DNA from: Enterobacter cancerogenus
GTDB taxonomy: Bacteria; Pseudomonadota; Gammaproteobacteria; Enterobacterales; Enterobacteriaceae
Direction of reading: 5' to 3'
Assembly (NCBI GenBank): GCA_000773965.1
Contig: JRUP01000008.1
Span: 248,001 to 312,000, forward strand
Length of the DNA stretch: 64,000 nt
Below the pieces are notes generated by a model. The model did no database searches. It had not been told where the DNA came from and saw nothing but the letters and a program-made list of their open reading frames with translations. Positions 51,345 to 60,247 of this stretch are shown piece after piece. Made by a program: the position numbers and the translations under genes. How positions within the stretch are numbered: the stretch's first letter is position 1; each line of letters opens with the position of its first letter.

Positions 51345-52739
51345 ATGACGCAGAATGGCATCCCAGCTAACCGAACCTTGCTGCTCGCGCTGCTGGTCGC
51401 AGTCACCTTCTTTATGGAAAACCTTGACGCCACCGTCATTACCACCGCGATTCCCCAAATGGCACGCGATTTCGCCGCCAGCCCGGTGGCGCTTAACGTC
51501 GGCGTCAGCGCATATTTGTTAGCCGTGGCGGTGGGTATCCCCATGAGTGGCTGGCTGGCGGAGCGCTTCGGTGCGCGCAACGTTTTTGCCTGTGCCATTC
51601 TGATTTTTACTGTGGCGTCGATACTGTGCGGGCTCAGCGACACCTTGTGGATGTTCGCATTGAGCCGCGTTTTGCAGGGAATTGGCGGCGCGATGATGGT
51701 GCCAGTAGGACGCATGGTGGTGCTGCGTGTGACAGAAAAAAAGGACATGGTGAAAACCATCGCCTTTATTACCTGGCCAGGATTGATTGCCCCGGTACTC
51801 GGTCCACCGCTCGGTGGCCTGATAGTGACTTATGGACATTGGCCCTGGATCTTCTGGCTCAATATCCCACTCGGCATTATCGCCATTATTGCGACCGTTT
51901 ATCTGGTGCCCCAATTCAAAGCACAGCAAACACGTCCATTTGATGTGCGCGGATTTGTGCTGACCGCTACCGCCTGTACCGCGCTCATTATCTCTTTGGA
52001 AGCGCTAGGGCAAATGTACCTTAATCTCGGTATTCCATTGCTGTTACTTGGCGTGTTATGTAGCGTTCTGGCCTATCGCCATAGCTTCAGCCATCCACAA
52101 CCGCTGCTGCCGTTCAGTGCCATGACCATTAATACCTTCCGAAATGCTGTTGTCGGCGGTTCACTTTTTCGTGCTTCAATAAACGCCGTGCCGTTTCTGC
52201 TTCCTCTGCTATTCCAGCTTGGCTTTGGCTGGAGTGCTGCGCAGGCAGGCGCCATGGTGCTGTGGGTATTTGCCGGTAATCTGGCGATGAAACCGGCCAC
52301 CACCTGGTTGATGAAACGCTTCGGCTTCCGACGGGTATTGATGGTAAACGGCGTCATCAGCCTGGCAGCGATGTTAGGGTGCTTGCTACTCAGCCCTTCA
52401 CTCGGCTACTTCGCGATTGCCGCCATTCTGTTTATTGGCGGATTGTCGCGCTCGCTGCAGTTCAGTTGTTACAACAGCTTAGGGTTTGCCGATGTACCCC
52501 AGGCCAAAATGAGTGACGCCTCTGTGGTGTTTAGTATCTTCTTCCAGTTCAGCATGAGCGCCGGCATTGCACTTGCCGCCCTGTTCTTACGCGGAGCCAT
52601 GCTGTGGCACGAGCATGCAACCATTAAGCAGAATGACATTCATATCGCTTTCGCGGGTGTAGCTTTGCTGGTGCTGATGTCCTTGTTTGATGTCTGGCGG
52701 CTGGAGAAAAATGCCGGAGCACAGGTGCTGAGTCGTTAA
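51345..52739 (+). CDS. DHA2-type MFS transporter
   Basis: A 464-residue multidrug-type exporter. FFMENLDATVITTAIPQMAR, GIPMSGWLAERFGARNVFAC, SRVLQGIGGAMMVPVGRMVV and WPGLIAPVLGPPLGGLIVTY are DHA2 hallmarks; about 14 helices. AAGGA lies upstream of the ATG. It separates the broken adhesin from the fimbrial operon and has higher GC than either, so it does not seem part of the fimbrial system. Confidence 0.93.
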   Translation: MTQNGIPANRTLLLALLVAVTFFMENLDATVITTAIPQMARDFAASPVALNVGVSAYLLAVAVGIPMSGWLAERFGARNVFACAILIFTVASILCGLSDTLWMFALSRVLQGIGGAMMVPVGRMVVLRVTEKKDMVKTIAFITWPGLIAPVLGPPLGGLIVTYGHWPWIFWLNIPLGIIAIIATVYLVPQFKAQQTRPFDVRGFVLTATACTALIISLEALGQMYLNLGIPLLLLGVLCSVLAYRHSFSHPQPLLPFSAMTINTFRNAVVGGSLFRASINAVPFLLPLLFQLGFGWSAAQAGAMVLWVFAGNLAMKPATTWLMKRFGFRRVLMVNGVISLAAMLGCLLLSPSLGYFAIAAILFIGGLSRSLQFSCYNSLGFADVPQAKMSDASVVFSIFFQFSMSAGIALAALFLRGAMLWHEHATIKQNDIHIAFAGVALLVLMSLFDVWRLEKNAGAQVLSR

Positions 52740-52740
52740 C

Positions 52741-52781
52741 AATAAAACTGCCTGCGCGGATAATGCGTGGGCGGCTTTATT
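52741..52781 (+). terminator. Hairpin after the DHA2 gene
   Basis: AATAAAACTGCCTGCGC (52741-52757) pairs imperfectly, with two G-U pairs and two mismatches, with GCGTGGGCGGCTTTATT (52765-52781), directly after the stop. Confidence 0.65.
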
Positions 52782-53273
52782 CATGGCTAGCTCATCAGGA
52801 GAATCATGGCTTATTAATAAGTATCATTAACTGTTCTCGTAATATTTCCGACGCTGCTCACATTAACCGCTATCTTGCGATGTTATAGTTTTCAGCAATT
52901 GGATCGATAGGTTATTCAGATTAAAATACCGACATCCTGTTTCCTCTATCCTTTTATCACTTCATTTGTAATACATCCCTGACAAATAGCCCATTCACTC
53001 ACTACATCATCAGAAAATAAATCTTATTTTCATCAGATTGCTCGCTATTCATAATACCTTCCAACGACGCCAATAAAAAGAATCATAAGGCTGAGCGAAA
53101 ATGAATCGTGCAGTTTATAACCTGCATATTCAAGGAGCACCTGATAGCAGTGTGCAAATACTGACACTTCGTCAATATAAAGGCGTAATGCATCGCTTAC
53201 ACCTCTGATGAAGCATCAGTGAATACCATGTTTTAAATATAAAAACATCGGCAAACAAAATGGAAGATATTAA
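52782..53273. other. AT-rich region upstream of the fimbrial operon
   Basis: This 492-base AT-rich region should hold the fimbrial promoter. I see no invertible-element repeats and no clear -35/-10 pair. A 35-codon frame at 53101 (MNRAVYNLHIQG to HRLHL) has a weak AAGG site 10 bases upstream and no recognised family. Confidence 0.5.
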
Positions 53274-53813
53274 ATGAAAAAGTGTATTATCGCCCTGTCC
53301 GTATTAAGCCTGTTTACTGCTTCCTCTGTCTACGCTGCAGGAAACACAGGTAAAGTGACTTTCACCGGTTCTATCATTGATTCTCCGTGTTCTATTGCCC
53401 CAGGATCATTAGATCAAACTGTATCGCTGGGTGCCATTTCTAACGTGCTGCTGGCAGACAGTGGCAACACGGGTAGCTCAACCCCTCAGATTTTTAAAAT
53501 CGAACTGGAAGATTGTGTTATCGCCACTGCCGGTACGAATGACAAAGTGACTGCACGCTTCACCGGTGCAACCTCTTCCTATGATCCAGAAAGCCTTGCG
53601 TTGACCGGCGGTACCGCACGAGGTGCATCAATCCAGATGTTCACCAATGACGGTGAGAAAGTGAAAATTAATACCCCAACTGCCGCCCAGCAAGTATTCA
53701 ACGGCAGCAATACCCTGACCTTCACCGCCAATGTTAAGGGTGGTGGATCTACTGCAACCATCGTTCCCGGCACATTCCAGGTGCCTGCGAACTTTGTGCT
53801 GAGCTACAACTAA
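53274..53813 (+). CDS. Fimbrial major subunit, type 1/MR-P family
   Basis: A 179-residue secreted pilin. Signal peptide ALSVLSLFTASSVYA is followed by a donor strand and the pilin fold: GKVTFTGSIIDSPCSIAPGS (first Cys), LEDCVIATAG (second Cys) and the C-terminal FQVPANFVLSYN with the penultimate Tyr used by the chaperone. First gene of a six-gene operon and followed by an internal terminator, as expected of the abundant shaft subunit. Confidence 0.93.
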   Translation: MKKCIIALSVLSLFTASSVYAAGNTGKVTFTGSIIDSPCSIAPGSLDQTVSLGAISNVLLADSGNTGSSTPQIFKIELEDCVIATAGTNDKVTARFTGATSSYDPESLALTGGTARGASIQMFTNDGEKVKINTPTAAQQVFNGSNTLTFTANVKGGGSTATIVPGTFQVPANFVLSYN

Positions 53814-53833
53814 TCGGCCATTTCTCTCCCCTT

Positions 53834-53863
53834 AACCTGCGGCGATTTTGTCGCAGGTTTTTT
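53834..53863 (+). terminator. Intra-operon terminator behind the major pilin gene
   Basis: AACCTGCG (53834-53841) and CGCAGGTT (53852-53859) form eight pairs, and T continues to 53863. Partial termination here would give more major pilin than downstream proteins. Confidence 0.8.
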
Positions 53864-53889
53864 CAACTGGATAAACTGGGAACGAATCT

Positions 53890-54438
53890 TTGAAGCGTAT
53901 GATTTCAAGTAGTTTTAAACCCGTGATTCTACTGACCATCATACATATATCGATGCTGGCGAAATGTGCCTTTGCCGCGGGTGAAAGTATCTCACAAGTG
54001 CACATTACTGGGTCCATTGTTGGAGCCGCTTGCAGTATTAGTTTAGGTTCGCCCGACCAGACGATAAATATCGGAAACCATCCCGTTAGCGAAATGATAA
54101 AAGTAGGTCGTGGGCCAAACCACTTCTTCTCAATCGCTTTATTAGGTTGCATGTTGTATGAAAATGACACACAGCAATCTGAAATAACCAGCATGAAACT
54201 CATGTTTGATGGTGAAGAAGATGGAGGTCATTTCAAAGTATCAGGATCTGCAAAAGGCATCGCGATGATGATTAGCGATCATCATGGGAATCTGGCCTTT
54301 CCTGGAAAGCATCTGAGTCAGAGCAACGTAAACCGTGATCTGCAATTTAACTATCGGCTAAACCTGATTGGTAACAAGGACGTCATTCGCTCAGGCGATC
54401 TGCATTTAACGCTTCGTTTTAGAATAGATTACAATTAA
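53890..54438 (+). CDS. Fimbrial minor subunit (second pilin)
   Basis: A 182-residue pilin-like protein with a signal peptide (VILLTIIHISMLAKCAFA), VHITGSIVGAACSISLGSPD with the first Cys, ALLGCMLYEND with the second, and a DLHLTLRFRIDYN end. The start is apparently TTG at 53890, with GGGA eight bases upstream; an ATG three codons later is the alternative. By position it corresponds to MrpB, a terminator or assembly subunit. Confidence 0.87.
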   Translation: MKRMISSSFKPVILLTIIHISMLAKCAFAAGESISQVHITGSIVGAACSISLGSPDQTINIGNHPVSEMIKVGRGPNHFFSIALLGCMLYENDTQQSEITSMKLMFDGEEDGGHFKVSGSAKGIAMMISDHHGNLAFPGKHLSQSNVNRDLQFNYRLNLIGNKDVIRSGDLHLTLRFRIDYN

Positions 54439-54452
54439 AAAGGAAAACTATT

Positions 54453-56966
54453 ATGCTGATGCGCTTTTTTTGGCATGTTGCTGCCATTTCATTAATAAGC
54501 ATATTAGTGTTTTTTTCCTGTATCCTGGGAGCGAGAATCACGCTCGCTGGCTCAGACATTCAGTTCAATACTGATGTGCTGGATCTTAAAGATCGTAGCA
54601 ACATCGACATTAGCCAGTTTGCACGTAAGGGATTTATTTTACCTGGTGCATATACTCTCGCAATAAACATCAATTCAATCACGCTGCCAGAACGCGTGGT
54701 CAATTTCTATGCCTCTGAAGAAAACGAAAATGAAACCTTAGCCTGTATCACTCAGGAACTCATTCCTCTTCTGGGTTTGAAGGATAAGTTCTCCTCGCAG
54801 CTTCAATGGTGGCATCACGGGGAATGCTTGAATCTGAACAGTGTTGCAGGGATGTCAACGCGAGCTGATTTAGGTAAATCAACGTTACTGATCAACATTC
54901 CTCAAGCTTTTTTGGAATATAGCAGTTCTTCATGGGATCCCCCCGCACGATGGGAAGAAGGCATAGCGGGTGCGCTGTTTGACTATAACCTCAATTTTCA
55001 GACCATTAAGCAAAATGCGGTAGGCAGTAAAAGTCATACAAATTTATCGGGTAATGGCACGACCGGTGCCAATCTGGGTGCCTGGCGCGTACGTGCGGAT
55101 TGGCAGGGTCGATATGACCATCAATCTGCAGGTGGCGGCGCACAAACTCCGCAGAACTGGGACTGGAATCGGTTTTATGCGTTTAGGGCAATAAAAAGAC
55201 TGGGTGCCAAATTAACGCTGGGCGAAGACTATCTGAACTCATCGATTTTCGATGGCTTTCGTTTCACGGGTTTTAGTCTGGCGACAGATGACAACATGCT
55301 GCCCCCGAACCTACGCGGCTATGCTCCTGAGATCAGTGGTGTGGCGAAAAGTAACGCCAAAGTCATCATCAGCCAGCAGGGTCGCGTCATTAAAGAGGTG
55401 CAAGTAGCGGCAGGCCCTTACCGCATTCAGGACCTTGATAGCGCCGTTTCCGGCAATCTGGATGTTCGCATTGAAGAACAGGATGGCAATATTGAACAAT
55501 TTCAGGTCAATACAGCGACTATCCCTTACCTGACCCGCCCAGGACAGATTAGATACAAGTCCTCAATAGGCAGACCTTCAAATTTCGCACATCACACTGA
55601 AGGGCCACTCTTCGCGACGGGCGAACTCTCATGGGGAATCAGTAATGGTTGGTCCCTGTACACCGGTGGAATGGGCGGTGGTGACTACCATGCCCTGTCT
55701 CTTGGCGTCGGCCGGGATTTACTTGCACTGGGCGCAATTTCCACAGATGTCACTGTCTCAAATTTAAAAGACCATAACCGTGACACGCAGAGAGGCAATG
55801 CCTGGCGCGCAAGTTATGCCAAACGATTCGAGGATACAGGTAGCCAGGTATCATTCGCTGGCTATCGTTTTTCGGATGATGGTTTTCGTTCGATGGGAGA
55901 TTACCTCAATGGTTTAAAAGGTAATGTCGATAACGGGCGCAGCAAAGAAATGTATACGGTTTCTTTGAACCAGCAATTTGAATCGCTAAACCTTGCCACT
56001 TATCTCAATTACAACCATCAGACGTATTGGAATCAGCAGGCAAATGACCGCTATGACTTCTCATTGTCAAAAAACATGGATTTGATGAAGTTTAAAAATG
56101 TCAGCCTGTCATTAACTGCATATCGAAGCGCATTGGGTCAAAACAATGACAAAGGCGTATATATGTCATTATCACTACCTTGGGGGCAATCTGGCACCGC
56201 CAGTTACAATAACTCTTACTCAAAAGGTAATAACCTCAATAGCGTGAGTTATTATGATCGTATTGGTGATGCTGATTCCTATCAGATTAGTGCTGGCGTG
56301 GCTAACAGTGATGCTGATATCGGAGGTTACTACACGCACAAAGGCAGCCTCGCCCAATTAAACACGTCAGTGAGTTACCGTGAGAGTCAATATCAAGCAT
56401 TAGGTGTGTCACTGCAAGGCGGTGCAACCCTCACTCCAAATGGTGGCGCATTTCACAGTAGCAGCGTTGCGGGTAGAACACGTATGTTAGTTGATACCGA
56501 TGGCGTTGCAGGTGTGCCTGTTTCCGGCTACGGTCACTCGATCAACACCAACTATTTTGGTAAAGCCGTTATTACGGATATCAATAGTTATTATCGTAAT
56601 AGTATCCGAATCAACCTCGATAAATTAGCTGATGACATTGAGGTAATGAAATCCGTTTCACAAGGTACTTTAACTGAAGGTGCTATTGGCTACCGCACGT
56701 TCAATGTTACCCATGGTGGAAAAGCCATTGCCACGGTCCGTCTTGAAGATGGTTCAGCACCGCCTTTTGGTGCAAGCGTATTTAATCTGAAAAATCAGGA
56801 AACCGGCATTATCAACGATGATGGCAATGTCTATTTGAGCGGTATTCAGCCTGGCGAAGCGATGACGGTGCGCTGGAACAATGCCGATCAGTGCACCATA
56901 ACGCCTCCACTGAATCTAACCAATGAAATAACCACAAACTTACTGCTTCCTTGCATTAAAGTTTAA
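54453..56966 (+). CDS. Fimbrial outer-membrane usher
   Basis: An 837-residue usher of the FimD/PapC family. A long N-terminal hydrophobic leader is followed by the N-domain (FNTDVLDLKDRSNIDISQFA, LPGAYTLAININ). The 24-strand barrel with plug comes next (FRFTGFSLATDDNMLPPNLR, GYAPEISGVAKSNAKVIISQ, the plug entry), then the C-terminal domains with GTLTEGAIGYRTFNVTHGGK and a Cys pair in DQCTITP and LLLPC. Length is normal. It secretes and assembles the pilins brought by the chaperone. Confidence 0.95.
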   Translation: MLMRFFWHVAAISLISILVFFSCILGARITLAGSDIQFNTDVLDLKDRSNIDISQFARKGFILPGAYTLAININSITLPERVVNFYASEENENETLACITQELIPLLGLKDKFSSQLQWWHHGECLNLNSVAGMSTRADLGKSTLLINIPQAFLEYSSSSWDPPARWEEGIAGALFDYNLNFQTIKQNAVGSKSHTNLSGNGTTGANLGAWRVRADWQGRYDHQSAGGGAQTPQNWDWNRFYAFRAIKRLGAKLTLGEDYLNSSIFDGFRFTGFSLATDDNMLPPNLRGYAPEISGVAKSNAKVIISQQGRVIKEVQVAAGPYRIQDLDSAVSGNLDVRIEEQDGNIEQFQVNTATIPYLTRPGQIRYKSSIGRPSNFAHHTEGPLFATGELSWGISNGWSLYTGGMGGGDYHALSLGVGRDLLALGAISTDVTVSNLKDHNRDTQRGNAWRASYAKRFEDTGSQVSFAGYRFSDDGFRSMGDYLNGLKGNVDNGRSKEMYTVSLNQQFESLNLATYLNYNHQTYWNQQANDRYDFSLSKNMDLMKFKNVSLSLTAYRSALGQNNDKGVYMSLSLPWGQSGTASYNNSYSKGNNLNSVSYYDRIGDADSYQISAGVANSDADIGGYYTHKGSLAQLNTSVSYRESQYQALGVSLQGGATLTPNGGAFHSSSVAGRTRMLVDTDGVAGVPVSGYGHSINTNYFGKAVITDINSYYRNSIRINLDKLADDIEVMKSVSQGTLTEGAIGYRTFNVTHGGKAIATVRLEDGSAPPFGASVFNLKNQETGIINDDGNVYLSGIQPGEAMTVRWNNADQCTITPPLNLTNEITTNLLLPCIKV

Positions 56967-57017
56967 TCAAGAAATCACTTATAAATATTACATTTAATAA
57001 TTAAGAGATGAATTCTC

Positions 57018-57788
57018 ATGAAAAAAATAACATTGAAAAAAGCAGACATTATCACAATAACACTCAATACTGGCGTTCAATCTGCCGTTGCAGCTGTCTC
57101 TCTTGACCGAACGCGAGTCATCTATCCGGGTTCAGAAAAATCAGTCAGTTTAACAGTCAGTAATAAAAATGAATCACTGCCTTATCTCGCCCAGGGCTGG
57201 CTTGAAAATGATAAGGATGAAAAACTTGAAAATAACACGCCTTTCATCGTGGTTCCTCCCATTCAACGCATCGAACCGAAAGAAGAAAGCCAGGTCAAAA
57301 TTCAGGCTTTAACCTCCTCTGAGGCATTTAAACATCTTCCTGGTGATCGTGAGTCGCTCTTTTATTTTAATTTAAGAGAGATTCCACCTAAAAGTGACAA
57401 ACCCAATGTCCTGCAGATTGCATTACAGACACGAATCAAATTTTTCTATCGTCCGGCAGATTTAGCCGAAGCCGCTGCGGCACAGCATGCAACGCCTTTT
57501 CAGGAAAAAATGACATTACTAAAATCAGGGGACAAATATACAGTTAAAAACCCTACCCCTTATTACATTACACTGATTGGTGCGAGCGCAAAAAAAGAAG
57601 GCAACGTTATCAAAGGATTCGAATCTATCATGATCCCTCCGTTCAGCCAGGCTCCATTGGGAGGGAGTGCATCCTCATTGGGTAAAAGCCCTGTTTTAGT
57701 TTACGTGAATGATTACGGTGGCCAGCCCTCGCTAATATTTAGCTGTAAGGGGAGTGAATGTCATGTGGATCCTCAGAATAATGGATAA
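57018..57788 (+). CDS. Periplasmic fimbrial chaperone, PapD family
   Basis: A 256-residue chaperone of the FGS type. The conserved subunit-anchoring Arg33 (LDRTRVIYPG) and Lys141 (ALQTRIKFFYRP) are present, as are PPIQRIEPKEESQVKIQAL and ESLFYFNLREIPP. The signal peptide is less hydrophobic than usual (ITITLNTGVQSAVA). A C-terminal Cys pair (FSCKGSECHV) could form a disulfide. Confidence 0.94.
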   Translation: MKKITLKKADIITITLNTGVQSAVAAVSLDRTRVIYPGSEKSVSLTVSNKNESLPYLAQGWLENDKDEKLENNTPFIVVPPIQRIEPKEESQVKIQALTSSEAFKHLPGDRESLFYFNLREIPPKSDKPNVLQIALQTRIKFFYRPADLAEAAAAQHATPFQEKMTLLKSGDKYTVKNPTPYYITLIGASAKKEGNVIKGFESIMIPPFSQAPLGGSASSLGKSPVLVYVNDYGGQPSLIFSCKGSECHVDPQNNG

Positions 57789-57794
57789 CCGGAC

Positions 57795-58421
57795 ATGCTG
57801 AACAAGAGAATAAAATTAATGATGAAGAAACTCGCCCGTAAGTGCATAGTATCACGCATATACGTTTCCGTTGTGGCCATGCTATTTTCACCACTGGCCA
57901 TAGCGGTATTTAAAAATGGCGCACTTGAGAGCCACTTTGGTGTATTACGTGTTTATGGGACGTTGACTGAAAGCGCATGCTATTTAGATATGCATTCAGC
58001 CGATCAGTCGATTAATTTAGGTAATATTACGACCGCAAACTTCCATAATGTTGGTGATCAGGGGCCATTAATTCCTGTGTCACTAAAATTACATGATTGT
58101 TTGCGTCCTGCTTCAGACCCTCAACGGGAAAGGGATAATGTCGCCTGGAGCGCACATCAACCGGCGGTGTCATTTTCTTTCACTGGCGTAGAGGATGCTG
58201 CTAACCCGCAGCTTTTCCAGGCTCAGGGCGTTAAGGGTATTGGTTTGCGTTTGAAAGACGCATCATTCAATAACGTTATTATTGGTCAACGAGGAAAGCC
58301 AGTGTTATTGCGACCTGATGATAGCCAGATCGTATATTATATTACTACGGAACGTACCCGAGGTGAATTAAGTGCTGGCAATTACTCTGCCAATATAAAC
58401 TTCAGGCTGTGCTATGAATAG
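57795..58421 (+). CDS. Fimbrial minor subunit (MrpE-like position)
   Basis: A 208-residue pilin-like protein. A basic N-terminus and hydrophobic segment (IYVSVVAMLFSPLAIAVF) form the signal peptide, followed by VLRVYGTLTESACYLDMHSA (first Cys), LKLHDCLRP (second Cys) and a SANINFRLCYE end. Six bases separate it from the chaperone gene. ATGs at 57795 and around 57819-57822 are both possible; the first gives a long basic leader. Confidence 0.85.
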   Translation: MLNKRIKLMMKKLARKCIVSRIYVSVVAMLFSPLAIAVFKNGALESHFGVLRVYGTLTESACYLDMHSADQSINLGNITTANFHNVGDQGPLIPVSLKLHDCLRPASDPQRERDNVAWSAHQPAVSFSFTGVEDAANPQLFQAQGVKGIGLRLKDASFNNVIIGQRGKPVLLRPDDSQIVYYITTERTRGELSAGNYSANINFRLCYE

Positions 58422-58914
58422 TAAGATTACACCATTTGCAACCACCTGTGTTGCTATATGCTTAATGAGCCTGCCCCCGATCAATTCTGTATATGCTTTT
58501 TCTGTGAGGGCTACCGTTAAAGTCAAAGTCCTCGCGCCTCCCTGTGATCTTAACAAAGGAAACGACATTGCTGTCGATTTCGGCAAAGGAATTCTCGCGT
58601 CGACGATTAACGGGAAAAATTATGAAAGAACGCTATCTTACACACTTGAATGCCCTGCAACGGTGTCAAAACTGCTAAAAATGCAGTTTTCAGGTACGGG
58701 GGCTGCATTTAACTCAACCCTATTGAGTACCAACAAGAATAACCTGGGCATTGAGATCAAATATGACGGCGTTAAGGTGCCCGTTAATGATTGGTTCAAC
58801 TTTACCTATCCTGACCAACCTGTTTTAACAGCTGTCTTAGTGAGAAACAGTACGGGTGGGATTAGCCTGGGATCATTCTCTGCGACAGCAATGCTGACGG
58901 TTGAATATCAATAA
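58414..58914 (+). CDS. Fimbrial minor subunit (MrpF-like, last gene of operon)
   Basis: A 166-residue pilin-like protein with a signal peptide (ATTCVAICLMSLPPINSVYA), VKVKVLAPPCDLNKGNDIAV (first Cys), SYTLECPATV (second Cys) and a donor-strand-acceptor end TAMLTVEYQ. It overlaps the previous gene by eight bases. No adhesin gene follows it, unlike the classic MR/P operon where mrpH comes last. Confidence 0.87.
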   Translation: MNSKITPFATTCVAICLMSLPPINSVYAFSVRATVKVKVLAPPCDLNKGNDIAVDFGKGILASTINGKNYERTLSYTLECPATVSKLLKMQFSGTGAAFNSTLLSTNKNNLGIEIKYDGVKVPVNDWFNFTYPDQPVLTAVLVRNSTGGISLGSFSATAMLTVEYQ

Positions 58915-58955
58915 ATGTTATTTAGTGGTGAGGAGCACTCACTCGGTCCGCTTCA

Positions 58956-58983
58956 AGGAATGCTGCATAATCGCAGCATTCCT
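58956..58983. terminator. Hairpin between the fimbrial operon and the RpiR gene
   Basis: AGGAATGCTGC (58956-58966) and GCAGCATTCCT (58973-58983) form 11 perfect pairs with a six-base loop between two convergent genes. It has no T-run, so it may serve both strands with help from Rho. Confidence 0.6.
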
Positions 58984-59001
58984 ATGTCAGCAATCTACGC
59001 G

Positions 59002-59955
59002 CTAAAATGACCTAAGCGCCGTTTCCAGCCGATCCAGCGCGCAGAGAATGCCATAGCTGCGCGCCTGCTGATCATCGGGCAGCGGCAACCAAATGTCGGC
59101 CTGACTCGCCAGATCCAGCTTAGTTGGACAAACGGCAATCACCGGCGTTTTTTGAATATGTGCATGATGCACCGCGCTGAGCACGCTGCTGTTCACCGCA
59201 TCCGGCGCGAGGATCAGTAGTAAATCTTCCGGCTGCAATCGGCTCAGCGTCATACGCAGCAGGTTATCGTCCTGGATCCATGCCAGCGCCAGACCTGTCG
59301 CCGTTAATCGCTGGTGTACTTCAGCCACCAGCGGCGTAGTCTGCCCTGCCGCACCAATCAACAACACGCTGCGAGCTTTACGTAACATTCGTGCCGCCCG
59401 CTCCCAGGTCGCGGTTTCAGCCAATGACCACTGCTGGGCTAACGCCTGATGAATCACCTCCAGCTGCGGAATACCCTGCACGTTTGACGCTGAAGGCACC
59501 GAACTGGCCCTGGCCAGCCGCATACGCAATTCGCGAATATCTTCACAACCCACAGAACGGGCAAAACGGGTGATGGTGGCAGCACTGACTTCGGCGCGTC
59601 CGGCTAATTGCTCGATCGTAGCCGATGCGGCAAACGCGATATCGTTAAGGATCGCCAGCGCCACACGATTTTCCTGCTGGCTCAGCGATGACTGGCGCTG
59701 CCGGATGACATCGATAAATGCCCCTTCCTGCTGTCCTGCTTTGCGCACCTGATGCAGGAAATCATCCAGATCGCGACAGCCCGCTGAAGCGGCAAAACGG
59801 TGCAACACATCCGTGCTGACGCCAGCCTGCTTAGCCAGACTCTCCATTGTCGCCTGCGTGCTGACGTGCAGGTTTTCCAGAATAAAACGCGCCAGCTTAG
59901 ATTCCGGCGCATCCGCGCGTGCCGACTGCTGCCGCAGTTGCCAGACAATATCCAT
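59002..59955 (-). CDS. RpiR-family regulator with two HTH domains and a SIS domain
   Basis: A 317-residue regulator. Two RpiR-type helix-turn-helix domains lie in tandem: residues about 17-71 (MESLAKQAGVSTDVLHRFAA, SAGCRDLDDFLHQVR) and about 90-148 (IEQLAGRAEVSAATITRFAR, SVGCEDIRELRMRLA). A SIS sugar-phosphate-binding domain follows from about 185 (ARSVLLIGAAGQTTPLVAEV). The family normally has one HTH. The start at 59955 has GGTGAG upstream. It is divergent from the beta-glucoside PTS operon and is its probable regulator. Confidence 0.88.
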   Translation of the reverse strand: MDIVWQLRQQSARADAPESKLARFILENLHVSTQATMESLAKQAGVSTDVLHRFAASAGCRDLDDFLHQVRKAGQQEGAFIDVIRQRQSSLSQQENRVALAILNDIAFAASATIEQLAGRAEVSAATITRFARSVGCEDIRELRMRLARASSVPSASNVQGIPQLEVIHQALAQQWSLAETATWERAARMLRKARSVLLIGAAGQTTPLVAEVHQRLTATGLALAWIQDDNLLRMTLSRLQPEDLLLILAPDAVNSSVLSAVHHAHIQKTPVIAVCPTKLDLASQADIWLPLPDDQQARSYGILCALDRLETALRSF

Positions 59956-59995
59956 CCGCTCACCACATCCTCTCGTTGCGAACACTCATCATGCA

Positions 59996-60010
59996 TGAAA
60001 ATATTTTTCA
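59996..60010. promoter_or_regulatory. Candidate RpiR operator 1
   Basis: TGAAAATATTTTTCA has six-base symmetric arms TGAAAA and TTTTCA around three bases. It lies 41 bases before the regulator start. Confidence 0.6.
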
Positions 60011-60096
60011 GTGTGAGTTTTTTTTCAGCAATTTCACCACTACCAGCGTTAAAAACCGCTTATGTTAACGATAAATTACAGCACCGATCACAGTCA

Positions 60097-60111
60097 TGAA
60101 AAATATTTTCA
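60097..60111. promoter_or_regulatory. Candidate RpiR operator 2
   Basis: TGAAAAATATTTTCA is the exact reverse complement of operator 1 and lies 101 bases from it, in front of the PTS operon. Confidence 0.6.
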
Positions 60112-60247
60112 CAAACAATCACAGCATAAATAATTGATTTAAAATGTGTAATTATCCATTCATCAGAAAATCATCTGTCCAGAGGGTATTTACACCGTCT
60201 CCAACACAGGTCTTTAATGGCCCCGACAAATCACAGGAGGAAATCAT

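Noticed and set aside
53101..53208. 35-codon frame upstream of the fimbrial operon
   Set aside because: Weak ribosome site and no recognised similarity; kept only as a note in the intergenic entry.
52782..53273. Invertible promoter element for fimbrial phase variation
   Set aside because: No flanking inverted repeats or recombinase gene of the FimB/MrpI type were found.
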